A DNA stretch of 14,943 bases from Sphingobacteriaceae bacterium UBA2059 (GTDB taxonomy: Bacteria; Bacteroidota; Bacteroidia; Sphingobacteriales; Sphingobacteriaceae), in the NCBI GenBank assembly GCA_002332615.1, contig DDAL01000024.1, forward strand, positions 192,031 through 206,973. The letters are read 5' to 3'. The notes below the pieces were generated by a model that saw only the letters and a program-made list of their open reading frames with translations, searched no databases and was not told the DNA's origin. The position numbers were made by a program, and so were the translations under genes. Shown here piece by piece: positions 1-7,243 of this stretch. Numbering within the stretch: position 1 is the stretch's first letter; each line of letters opens with the position of its first letter.

Positions 1-224
1 GAAAAACCAAAGCTTATAAGGTCTGCAAGAGAGTCGAGTTCTTTTCCCACAGGAGAGTGAACCTTTAGGAGCCTTGCTACCATTCCGTCCATAAAGTCGA
101 ACACAGCAGCTATAACAATGGCATACACTGCAAAAACAAAGTTGCCGTTAAACGCAAAAACAACACCCACGCAGCCACTAAACAAGTTAAGACAGGTAAT
201 GGCATTAGGTATGTGTTGTTTCAT
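1..224 (-). CDS. pssA: CDP-diacylglycerol--serine O-phosphatidyltransferase (partial, N-terminal 74 residues)
   Basis: This is the start of a CDP-alcohol phosphatidyltransferase, an inner-membrane enzyme that makes phosphatidylserine from CDP-diacylglycerol and serine, the precursor of phosphatidylethanolamine. The complete family signature D-x2-D-G-x2-A-R-x8-G-x3-D-x3-D is visible: D43, D46-G47, A50-R51, G60, D64 and D68. These acidic residues bind the metal and the CDP group. Two hydrophobic stretches (about residues 9-25 and 29-42) are the first membrane segments, and the N-terminal K-Q-H-I-P-N-A-I-T-x-L-N pattern is typical of the bacterial PssA subgroup. The start is the ATG at 222-224. 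The gene lies 72 bases downstream of rho on the same strand, with a long inverted repeat between them. The 3' part is beyond the window edge. PgsA-type relatives share the motif, so the serine specificity is inferred from the N-terminal pattern. Confidence 0.85.
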   Translation of the reverse strand, partial: MKQHIPNAITCLNLFSGCVGVVFAFNGNFVFAVYAIVIAAVFDFMDGMVARLLKVHSPVGKELDSLADLISFGF

Positions 225-240
225 ATTCTGACAGTCTATT

Positions 241-291
241 TGCAGATGCAAAGGTAATAAAGACAGGCGTACTTTTGCCTTTGCATCTGCA
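241..291 (-). repeat. Long inverted repeat (17-bp stem) between rho and pssA
   Basis: The arm TGCAGATGCAAAGGTAA (241-257) pairs with TTGCCTTTGCATCTGCA (275-291). There are 16 Watson-Crick pairs and one T/G position, with a 17-base loop at 258-274. In the rho transcript the hairpin begins 5 bases after the stop codon. It is not followed by a U-run in that direction, so it is not a classic intrinsic terminator. It could be a 3'-end stabiliser, a processing site or a partial terminator between rho and pssA. The inverted repeat is seen directly; its role is inference. Confidence 0.75.
249..256 (-). promoter_or_regulatory. Candidate -7 box for pssA inside the inverted repeat
   Basis: On the minus strand, TACCTTTG exactly matches the Bacteroidota -7 consensus TAnnTTTG. 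Transcription would begin about 18 bases before the pssA ATG. No TTG -33 element lies at the usual 19-21 base spacing. The box falls in the pssA-proximal arm of the hairpin, so the match may simply be part of the inverted repeat. Confidence 0.3.
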
Positions 292-296
292 TTTAA

Positions 297-1976
297 CTAG
301 CTGTTCATCGAAATGAGGAACTCTTCATTGGTTCTGGTTCCCTTCATTTGAGAAAGCAGGAATTCCATCGATTCCTGCGAGTTCATATCAGCAAGATGGT
401 TTCTTAATATCCATATACGCTGAAGGGTCTCCCTGTCATGCAGCAGATCATCCCGGCGGGTACTGGATGCAGTAAGATCAATAGCCGGAAATATACGCTT
501 GTTAGATAGCTTTCTATCCAGCTGAAGCTCCATATTGCCCGTGCCTTTAAACTCTTCAAAGATAACCTCATCCATCTTAGAGCCGGTATCTATCAGCGCA
601 GTAGCAAGTATAGTAAGCGATCCGCCGTCTTCTATGTTACGGGCGGCGCCAAAGAAGCGTTTGGGTTTATGAAGGGCATTTGCATCGACACCTCCCGACA
701 GTATTTTACCTGATGCGGGAGCAACTGTATTATAGGCACGTGCAAGGCGTGTGATGGAGTCTAGCAGGATCACTACATCGTGGCCACATTCTACCATGCG
801 CTTAGCCTTTTCAAGTACAATGTTTGCAATCTTTACGTGCCTTTCAGCAGGTTCGTCAAAGGTGGAAGACACAACCTCGGCACGTACACTGCGGGCCATG
901 TCTGTTACTTCTTCCGGACGCTCATCAATTAATAGGATAATGAGATAAACCTCAGGATGGTTCTTTGCGATAGCATTGGCTACATCCTTTAGAAGCATAG
1001 TTTTACCTGTTTTAGGCTGAGCAACGATCAAACCGCGCTGTCCTTTTCCGATAGGAGTAAACAAGTCAATAATCCGGGTTGAATTATGGCTTGTATCCAT
1101 AAACATATTAAGCTTTTCGGTAGGGAACAGAGGTGTAAGAAAGTCAAACGGAACGCGGTCCCTTACCTCGGCAGGTATACGGCCGTTAATAGATTCAACT
1201 CGTACCAGCGGAAAATACTTTTCACCTTCTTTAGGAGGCCGAATGCTTCCGCGTACGGTATCACCGGTCTTTAGGCCAAACAGTTTTATTTGAGACTGAG
1301 ATACATAAATATCATCAGGAGATGTTAAGTAATTATAGTCAGATGAACGCAGGAAGCCGTATCCGTCAGGCATAATTTCCAGCACTCCTTCATTGGTAAC
1401 CACGTTGTCGAAATCAACATTGGCAGCGTTGGAGTTGCCGTTTGATTCAGAATAACGGTTTTCTGAAGCACGGGGCTGCTGAGGCGTACGCTCAAAGCGG
1501 ACAGGCCTTTGTTCGGTTATGTTTATTTCAGACGGCGGAGGTACATTTTCAACAGCAATAGGCTTCGTCATGATCTGCCTTCTGGGTTTATGCTGTCTAA
1601 CCGCTGGTTCGGACGTGGCTTCTTCAGCAGCAGGTTTTTCTGCCACCGCTGTCTCCAAAGCAGGGCTAACGCTGCCGGACTCACTAGTTTCTTCTATCGG
1701 AGCGGTAACAGCTTCCGTGTGCACTTCCTGTTCGGCCTTTACGCCATCGCGAGGTTTTATGCTGCGAACCCGCTTTTGCTTCTTTTCTCCGGCATCTTCA
1801 GCCGCGATGGTATCAGTACCTTGAGAAGGCGTATGTTCAGTGGCTTGTTCCTGATGCTCTTTGATTTTTGCTATAAGTTCTTGCTTACGTAGAGAATCCG
1901 CACCCTCAATGCTCAAAGATTTTGCGATTTCACGAAGCTCAGACACAAGCTTGTCGTTCAATTCATTAATTTTCAT
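297..1976 (-). CDS. rho: Transcription termination factor Rho
   Basis: This is the hexameric RNA-dependent ATPase/translocase that ends transcription at Rho-dependent sites. The domains in order are: the Rho N-terminal helical domain (about residues 1-40); a Glu/Ala/Pro-rich low-complexity insert (about 41-192); the cold-shock-like primary RNA-binding domain (about 195-265, with DGYGFLR at 204-210); and the RecA-like ATPase core (about 280-540). Walker A is AQPKTGKT at 319-326 and Walker B is VVILLD at 401-406. The secondary RNA-site Q-loop region lies around LSGGVDANALHKPKRFF (426-442) and the R-loop around EFKGTGN (475-481). At 559 aa it is about 140 residues longer than E. coli Rho, and the insert accounts for the difference. 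The ATG at 1974-1976 begins the N-terminal domain without any truncation. The gene is transcribed away from pyrF. Identification is near certain. Confidence 0.98.
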   Translation of the reverse strand: MKINELNDKLVSELREIAKSLSIEGADSLRKQELIAKIKEHQEQATEHTPSQGTDTIAAEDAGEKKQKRVRSIKPRDGVKAEQEVHTEAVTAPIEETSESGSVSPALETAVAEKPAAEEATSEPAVRQHKPRRQIMTKPIAVENVPPPSEINITEQRPVRFERTPQQPRASENRYSESNGNSNAANVDFDNVVTNEGVLEIMPDGYGFLRSSDYNYLTSPDDIYVSQSQIKLFGLKTGDTVRGSIRPPKEGEKYFPLVRVESINGRIPAEVRDRVPFDFLTPLFPTEKLNMFMDTSHNSTRIIDLFTPIGKGQRGLIVAQPKTGKTMLLKDVANAIAKNHPEVYLIILLIDERPEEVTDMARSVRAEVVSSTFDEPAERHVKIANIVLEKAKRMVECGHDVVILLDSITRLARAYNTVAPASGKILSGGVDANALHKPKRFFGAARNIEDGGSLTILATALIDTGSKMDEVIFEEFKGTGNMELQLDRKLSNKRIFPAIDLTASSTRRDDLLHDRETLQRIWILRNHLADMNSQESMEFLLSQMKGTRTNEEFLISMNS

Positions 1977-2020
1977 TCAAATGTTGAATATAGTATATAG
2001 GAATTTGTTGTAGATAACCT

Positions 2021-2049
2021 ACTATCAGCTAAAGAAACCTCATTGTCAA
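2021..2049 (-). promoter_or_regulatory. Weak candidate promoter for rho
   Basis: On the minus strand, TTGACA (2049-2044) is followed after 17 bases by GATAGT (2026-2021), about 45 bases upstream of the rho ATG. This looks like a sigma-70-type -35/-10 pair, but Bacteroidota normally use TTG and TAnnTTTG. No TAnnTTTG box was found on either strand of this spacer. It is a tentative call only. The rest of the divergent spacer (1977-2184) is AT-rich and shows no gene. Confidence 0.2.
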
Positions 2050-2184
2050 TAAGTGTAATGAAATGAATTTCCTGTGATTTCAGGTTAATGTTGAGATAAC
2101 GCCACAATTGTAGTGCAATAATTTTAATTATACAAAAAAATGCAAAAAATTTAATGCAGCTCTTATTTTTACTTTCTTTGAACC

Positions 2185-2997
2185 ATGAACAGGACAGCGC
2201 TCATTCAGCAGATAAAAGCAAAGAAATCCTTTCTTTGCGTAGGACTTGATACCGATATCCAGCTTATTCCGCAGGCATTCCTTAAGTATGAAGATCCGGT
2301 CTTTGAATTTAATAAGCAGATTATTGATGCTACCAGGGAGTTTGCGGTGGCCTACAAGCTCAATACGGCTTTTTACGAGAGCAGGGGAGTAGCAGGCTGG
2401 CAAAGCCTGGTCAAAACCTTCAGTTACCTTCCTGCTGATTGTTTTAGCATAGCGGATGCTAAAAGAGGCGATATAGGGAACACTTCCAGCATGTATGCCA
2501 AAGCTTTTTTTGAACCCGCTTGCTCTGGTATGAGCTTCGATTCGGTTACTGTAGCTCCTTATATGGGCATAGACTCTGTGAAGCCTTTTTTGAACTTTGA
2601 TAATAAATGGGCAATTATACTCGCACTGACATCTAACGAAGGAAGTAGAGACTTTCAGTTCCTTAAAGCAGATGAAAACAGGTTATTCGAGCATGTTATT
2701 GAAGCAGCATGTTCCTGGGGTACTGCTGAAAACACAATGTTTGTTGTAGGAGCAACACGGGGCGAATCGTTTCTTGACATCCGAAAAAAAGCACCTCATC
2801 ATTTCCTGCTGGTTCCCGGGGTGGGAGCTCAGGGCGGTAGTTTGGACGAAGTATGCAAATATGGGCTTATTGATGACGTGGGTCTCCTTGTCAATTCATC
2901 AAGGGCTATTATCTACGCCTCAAACAAGGAAGATTTTGCTCAGGCTGCGCACAATGAGGCGTGTAAAGTTCAGCAGCAGATGGCAGCATGGTTATAG
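2185..2997 (+). CDS. pyrF: Orotidine 5'-phosphate decarboxylase (type 2 family)
   Basis: This enzyme catalyses the last step of de novo UMP synthesis, the decarboxylation of OMP to UMP, as a cytosolic TIM-barrel dimer. The active-site motif D-A-K-R-G-D-I-G-N-T at residues 91-100 gives the catalytic D91, K93 and D96. The first barrel strand FLCVGLDTD (16-24) and the late phosphate-gripper region VPGVGAQGG (210-218), followed by SSR (238-240), are all present. At 270 aa it belongs to the longer 'subfamily 2' OMP decarboxylases found in Bacteroidota, Actinobacteria and Myxococcus rather than the ~230-aa E. coli type. The ATG at 2185 fits the family N-terminus. The gene diverges from rho and is separated from the following DUF2851 gene by one base, so the two are probably co-transcribed. 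Confidence 0.96.
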   Translation: MNRTALIQQIKAKKSFLCVGLDTDIQLIPQAFLKYEDPVFEFNKQIIDATREFAVAYKLNTAFYESRGVAGWQSLVKTFSYLPADCFSIADAKRGDIGNTSSMYAKAFFEPACSGMSFDSVTVAPYMGIDSVKPFLNFDNKWAIILALTSNEGSRDFQFLKADENRLFEHVIEAACSWGTAENTMFVVGATRGESFLDIRKKAPHHFLLVPGVGAQGGSLDEVCKYGLIDDVGLLVNSSRAIIYASNKEDFAQAAHNEACKVQQQMAAWL

Positions 2998-2998
2998 T

Positions 2999-4282
2999 AT
3001 GACAGAGGCATTTATCCATTTCTTATGGAAGTTTAAGCTGTATAGAGCTCAGGGCCTCTGCACAACCATGGGAAGTGCTTTAAAAGTGCTGTCTGCAGGC
3101 TTTCATAATAAAGATTCCGGGCCCGATTTCTTTGACGCAAGGCTATATATAGATGATACCCTTTGGGCAGGCAATGTAGAAATACACGTTCGCTCGTCCG
3201 ACTGGTATGCCCACGGGCACACCAGCGACAGTGCCTATGATAATGTAATACTGCACGTTGTTTATATGGATGACAAGCCGGTTTTAAGGTCCGACGGTAC
3301 ACCTTTGCCTACTCTTCAAATAAACAAGTTTCTTCCTGCCGGAGTAGAAGAACACTATACAGAACTTTTACAAAGCCATACACCAATTCCTTGCGGAAGT
3401 CGAATAAGTACCATGCCGGCACTCCATTTGCAAAACTGGTTTTACCGCTTGCTTATCGAAAGGCTTGAAGAAAAGAGCAAAGATGTTTACAGATTTCTAC
3501 AAGAGACCAGAGGAAGCTGGGACGATACTTTCTACATATTACTTGCTCGAAACTTCGGCTTTAAGGTAAATGCGCTTCCCTTTGAACTCCTTGCACGTTC
3601 TCTCCCTCAGCAGTTACTGGCCAAAAACAAAGACAATGCCCTTGCTGTTGAAGCTTTGATATTCGGGCAGGCAGGGTTTCTCGGGGAGGATTATCCTGGA
3701 GACGATTACCTGTTAAAAATGAGGGCCGAATACCTCTTTCTGCAAAGGAAGTACGGTCTAAAGCCACTGGAGAAGCATTTATGGAAGTTCCTGAGAATGC
3801 GTCCGCGCAACTTTCCAAGTGTTCGCCTGGCACAGTTCAGCGCGTTAGTACAGCAGTCCAGCCATCTTTTTTCAAAAGTTATAGCCCTGGAAAGTACCAA
3901 GCTGTTAAGCGACCTTTTTACGGATATAAAAGTAAATCCATACTGGCGTAGTCATTTCCGCCCCGGAGTTCCCGGTCCGGAAACCTCCGGTAACCTTGGT
4001 AAAACATCCGTTTATAATTTACTTCTTAACTCAGTTGCACTCATTATTTTCAGCTATGGGCGTCATACAGGTAACAACAGTCTGGTAGAGCGGGCGTTAA
4101 GTCTTATTGAAAGCATGCCCTTCGAACTAAACCATATTACCGGGCTGTTTACTCAGATTGGGATTGAAGCAAGAGGAGCCCACTGTTCGCAGGCCCTTAT
4201 ACAGTTAAAAAAAGAATATTGTGATAAGAAAAATTGTTTAAATTGTGCAATCGGAGCCAAACTATTAATTCAGCATAAATGA
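2999..4282 (+). CDS. DUF2851 family protein
   Basis: This 427-aa protein matches the pattern of the Bacteroidota DUF2851 family, whose function is unknown. The conserved N-terminal half includes NKDSGPDFFDARL, the W-A-G-N-V-E-I-H-V block, SSDWYAHGH and YDNVILHVVY (roughly residues 38-84). These His- and Asp-rich blocks resemble a catalytic or metal site, but I cannot name a reaction. The C-terminus ends in a cysteine cluster, C396-x11-C408-x4-C413-x2-C416, which looks like a Zn or Fe-S ligand set. I chose the ATG at 2999, one base after the pyrF stop, because the protein from there begins with the family's MTE-x-F-x-H-x-x-W start. The open frame extends further upstream, but only inside pyrF. 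The stop overlaps the next start (ATGA), implying translational coupling. Confidence 0.85.
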   Translation: MTEAFIHFLWKFKLYRAQGLCTTMGSALKVLSAGFHNKDSGPDFFDARLYIDDTLWAGNVEIHVRSSDWYAHGHTSDSAYDNVILHVVYMDDKPVLRSDGTPLPTLQINKFLPAGVEEHYTELLQSHTPIPCGSRISTMPALHLQNWFYRLLIERLEEKSKDVYRFLQETRGSWDDTFYILLARNFGFKVNALPFELLARSLPQQLLAKNKDNALAVEALIFGQAGFLGEDYPGDDYLLKMRAEYLFLQRKYGLKPLEKHLWKFLRMRPRNFPSVRLAQFSALVQQSSHLFSKVIALESTKLLSDLFTDIKVNPYWRSHFRPGVPGPETSGNLGKTSVYNLLLNSVALIIFSYGRHTGNNSLVERALSLIESMPFELNHITGLFTQIGIEARGAHCSQALIQLKKEYCDKKNCLNCAIGAKLLIQHK

Positions 4283-4500
4283 TACAGCACATCCTGGCAT
4301 TTTTTGAAAAGTATTCTTTTGGGGTTTCCGCCTATCTGGGTGAAAAGTTCAACATGTCTATTTCCAAAATAAGACTCTTTTTTATTTATTCCTCCTTTTT
4401 GGCTGTCGGCTTTCCGTTTATAGTCTATTTGCTGGCTGCCTTTGTATTAGGTATACGCACGTACATGAAGCGCACCCGAGCCATTCTTCGCGATTTTTAG
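4279..4500 (+). CDS. Small PspC-domain-like membrane protein
   Basis: This 73-aa protein shows a PspC-like pattern. An amphipathic stretch, GVSAYLGEKFNMSISKIRLFF (about residues 15-35), corresponds to the G-V-x-x-x-L-x-x-x-F-x-x-x-x-x-x-x-R-x-x-F core. It is followed by a long hydrophobic segment (about 36-57) and a basic tail RTYMKRTR. PspC proteins of Proteobacteria sense envelope stress, but this stand-alone Bacteroidota form has no assigned role. The ATG overlaps the DUF2851 stop by 4 bases, so the two are likely coupled. No pspA/B genes are nearby. The domain call rests on pattern memory, not a search. Confidence 0.7.
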   Translation: MIQHILAFFEKYSFGVSAYLGEKFNMSISKIRLFFIYSSFLAVGFPFIVYLLAAFVLGIRTYMKRTRAILRDF

Positions 4501-4562
4501 CAAGTAGCTGTCGCTTGCATCAGGCACCTTTCCGACCCATATTCAGAGTGGTGTACTTTCTT

Positions 4563-4570
4563 TATATTTG
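4563..4570 (+). promoter_or_regulatory. Candidate -7 box of the ftsK promoter
   Basis: TATATTTG is an exact match to the Bacteroidota -7 consensus TAnnTTTG. It lies 21 bases before the ATG at 4592, in the 91-base gap after the PspC-like gene, so the transcript would start about 15 bases before that ATG. The -33 element is weak: only a TTC at 4542-4544 is near the expected distance. If the box is real, the TTG codon at 4568 cannot be the start of ftsK. Confidence 0.45.
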
Positions 4571-4591
4571 CTGCGTAATATAAGCAGTCCG

Positions 4592-7174
4592 ATGCCCCAA
4601 AAAGCAAATCAATTCCGGTCAAATACATTTAGGTCAGACGAAAAAGAAAAGCCTTCTTTGAAAGACCGCTTAATACGCGATAAAGCAGAAAAACTTCCTG
4701 ATTTTACGTTTAACAACGGTCGCGTAATCAAAATTGTCGGCCTTTTGTTCCTTATCTTTTCTCTTTATTTTCTCATAGCGTTTACCTCCTACCTTTTTAC
4801 CTGGCAGGATGATCAAAGCTACGTATCAGACCCTAACGGAGGCTGGAGTACCCTGTTTAAGTCTAGTGAAGAAATACAAAAGGTGGGTGTAAACCACATG
4901 GCCGTTGAAAACTGGCTCGGAAAGCTGGGTGCACTGCTATCTCATCAGTTTATTTATAAATGGTTTGGTATAGCTTCTTTTCTGTTTATAGGCATTTTGT
5001 TCATTATAGGATACAGGATGCTGTTCAAAGTGCGCATTGTTTCCATAGCCAAAACCCTTAGCTACTCCTTGTTCTTACTGGTCTTCCTTTCGGTAGCCAT
5101 AGGCTTCCTGCATAGTTTTACCACAGATTTTCCGCACTACCTGGAAGGAGAGTTTGGCTTCTGGACCAACCGGCTGCTCACGGCGCAGATTGGAAATTTC
5201 GGAGTAGGCGGCCTGCTGCTGTTCAGTGCACTCACGTTTCTAATTCTGGCGTATAATATTGACTTTAAACTACCAGAGCGTCCTTTTAAATCAGGCAACC
5301 CACCTTATGCAAAAGAAGATATTGATTTGATTAATGAAGAAATAGCCGAACCTGTAGAGTTTGAGCTTCCCAAAAACAATAAAAAAGTACGTAACGAGGC
5401 GCCAAAGGCAGAAAATGATGCGCCCTTGCAACAACAACGCATTCTTGATCCTCTACCGGTGGATTCCGAACCCGCAGAACCCCTGCCCCCAAAAGCTGCA
5501 ATTCCTCTCGAAACGGTAATAGGAGGTAATGTACTTCTTAATACTGCCGCAACCCTTGCGTCAACGACTGCGGCGGTCGAAGAAGCGAAGCCGCAACCTG
5601 TGATGACGGTAGAAAAAGCCGAAGAAGAAAAACTAGCCGAAGGCCTTGTAAGCAAGTTTGGAAAATACGATCCAACGCTTGATCTTTCTTCTTATGTATT
5701 TCCAACGCTCGATCTTTTAGAAAACTATGCCACCAATAAAATATCAGTACACCCTGATGAGCTGGAAGCTAATAAGAATAAAATTGTAGAGACGCTTAAC
5801 CACTATAACATTGAGATCGATAAAATAAAAGCTACCATCGGCCCAACGGTTACTCTGTATGAAATAATTCCTGCACCCGGCATACGCATATCCAAAATAA
5901 AAAACCTTGAAGACGACATTGCATTAAGTCTTGCCGCACTGGGTATACGCATCATAGCGCCCATGCCGGGTAAAGGAACCATTGGGATTGAAGTGCCTAA
6001 CAGGAAGCCCGAAATGGTGCCTATGCGCTCCATAATGGCTACCGAAAAGTTCCAGAGCAATCACATGGATCTTCCCATTGCTTTGGGAAAAACCATTTCC
6101 AATGAGGTTTACATAGCCGACCTGGCCAAAATGCCTCACCTTCTTGTAGCCGGTGCCACAGGGCAGGGCAAGTCGGTAGGCATAAACGCTATCCTGGTGT
6201 CTCTGCTTTACAAGCTTCACCCTTCGCAGATCAAATTTGTGCTGGTCGACCCAAAGAAGGTCGAGCTTACCCTTTACCGCAAAATAGAAAGGCACTTTCT
6301 TGCCAAGCTCCCCGGTGAGGACGATGCTATTATTACCGACACTAAGAAGGTGATCAATACCCTCAACTCGGTATGTATTGAAATGGATCAGCGATATGAC
6401 CTGCTTAAGAACGGGCAGGTGCGCAATCTTAAGGAATACAACCAGAAATTTGTTAACCGCCGCCTTAATCCTGAAGAAGGGCACCGCTATCTACCCTTCC
6501 TGGTAGTCATTATCGACGAGTTTGCCGATCTTATGATGACAGCCGGCAAGGAGATTGAAACACCCATAGCACGTCTGGCACAATTGGCCCGCGCCGTTGG
6601 CATACACCTTATCATAGCTACCCAGCGCCCCTCAGTAAACATCATTACGGGTACCATTAAAGCCAATTTCCCGGCAAGGCTTGCCTTTAGAGTGCTCTCT
6701 AAAATAGATTCACGCACTATACTCGACTTTGGAGGTGCCGATCAGCTTATTGGCCGCGGAGACATGCTCCTTTCTACAGGGAGCGATCTTATACGGCTGC
6801 AATGTGCATTTGTCGACACGCCGGAGGTAGAGCGTATATCCGAGTTTATAGGAGCCCAGAGAGGCTATGCCTCCGCCTGGGTACTGCCCGAGTATATAGA
6901 TGAAAATTCCGACGGAGGAAGTAAGGACTTTGATCCGGGCGACCGCGATCCTTTGTTTGAAGAAGCCGCGCGTCTTATCGTGATGCACCAGCAGGGTTCC
7001 ACCTCACTGATACAGCGAAAGCTTAAACTCGGCTATAACCGGGCCGGGCGTATCATCGATCAGCTCGAAGCGGCAGGCGTGGTGGGACAGTTTGAAGGAA
7101 GTAAAGCGCGCGAAGTATTGCTGCCTGACGATTATGCCTTGGAGCAGTTTCTGGAAAATCTGAAGGATAAATAG
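4592..7174 (+). CDS. ftsK: DNA translocase FtsK/SpoIIIE
   Basis: FtsK is a septum-anchored, hexameric, ATP-driven DNA pump that clears chromosome termini during division and activates XerCD at dif. The N-terminal domain has four membrane segments (about residues 46-69, 125-145, 153-173 and 202-221). A Pro/Glu/Ala-rich linker (about 230-365) leads into the alpha/beta motor. Walker A is GATGQGKS at 521-528, Walker B is VVIIDE at 638-643, and TQRPS follows as a conserved motor motif. The last ~65 residues, from DPLFEEAARLI on, form the winged-helix gamma domain that reads the KOPS-like orienting sequences. From the ATG at 4592 the protein is 860 aa, usual for Bacteroidota. A TTG 24 bases upstream is in frame but lies in a probable promoter box. 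lolA follows after 69 bases. Confidence 0.96.
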   Translation: MPQKANQFRSNTFRSDEKEKPSLKDRLIRDKAEKLPDFTFNNGRVIKIVGLLFLIFSLYFLIAFTSYLFTWQDDQSYVSDPNGGWSTLFKSSEEIQKVGVNHMAVENWLGKLGALLSHQFIYKWFGIASFLFIGILFIIGYRMLFKVRIVSIAKTLSYSLFLLVFLSVAIGFLHSFTTDFPHYLEGEFGFWTNRLLTAQIGNFGVGGLLLFSALTFLILAYNIDFKLPERPFKSGNPPYAKEDIDLINEEIAEPVEFELPKNNKKVRNEAPKAENDAPLQQQRILDPLPVDSEPAEPLPPKAAIPLETVIGGNVLLNTAATLASTTAAVEEAKPQPVMTVEKAEEEKLAEGLVSKFGKYDPTLDLSSYVFPTLDLLENYATNKISVHPDELEANKNKIVETLNHYNIEIDKIKATIGPTVTLYEIIPAPGIRISKIKNLEDDIALSLAALGIRIIAPMPGKGTIGIEVPNRKPEMVPMRSIMATEKFQSNHMDLPIALGKTISNEVYIADLAKMPHLLVAGATGQGKSVGINAILVSLLYKLHPSQIKFVLVDPKKVELTLYRKIERHFLAKLPGEDDAIITDTKKVINTLNSVCIEMDQRYDLLKNGQVRNLKEYNQKFVNRRLNPEEGHRYLPFLVVIIDEFADLMMTAGKEIETPIARLAQLARAVGIHLIIATQRPSVNIITGTIKANFPARLAFRVLSKIDSRTILDFGGADQLIGRGDMLLSTGSDLIRLQCAFVDTPEVERISEFIGAQRGYASAWVLPEYIDENSDGGSKDFDPGDRDPLFEEAARLIVMHQQGSTSLIQRKLKLGYNRAGRIIDQLEAAGVVGQFEGSKAREVLLPDDYALEQFLENLKDK

Positions 7175-7189
7175 GCGCCAGCCTGCGCC
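7174..7189 (+). repeat. Short GC-rich hairpin at the ftsK stop
   Basis: GGCGC (7174-7178) can pair with GCGCC (7185-7189) across a 6-base loop, starting in the ftsK stop codon. There is no U-tract after it, so termination is doubtful. It may only slow or pause transcription between ftsK and lolA. Confidence 0.3.
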
Positions 7190-7243
7190 GCCCTTTAAAC
7201 GTTTAGCCAAAACTTGTATCCATACCTATACAAAGCACACATT

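Noticed and set aside
1509..1892. 127-codon plus-strand reading frame opposite rho
   Set aside because: It lies antisense to the low-complexity part of rho, has no recognisable domain, and results from biased codon use on the coding strand.
2173..2180. TTTCTTTG as a -7 box for pyrF
   Set aside because: It sits 4 bases before the ATG, so a transcript would start at or inside the start codon, and no TTG lies at the right distance.
2774..2998. Upstream extension of the DUF2851 frame inside pyrF
   Set aside because: The extra 75 residues are an out-of-frame reading of pyrF; the family N-terminus begins at the ATG at 2999.
4500..4518. GCAAG/CTTGC hairpin after the PspC-like gene as a terminator
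   Set aside because: Only 5 pairs with a 9-base loop and no T-run; not convincing as a terminator.
5924..6484. 186-codon minus-strand reading frame inside ftsK
   Set aside because: It is fully antisense to the conserved FtsK motor; the composition is odd and no family pattern is seen.
7214..7243. TTG start for lolA ten codons upstream
   Set aside because: It would place residues before a well-formed signal peptide that begins at the tandem ATG.
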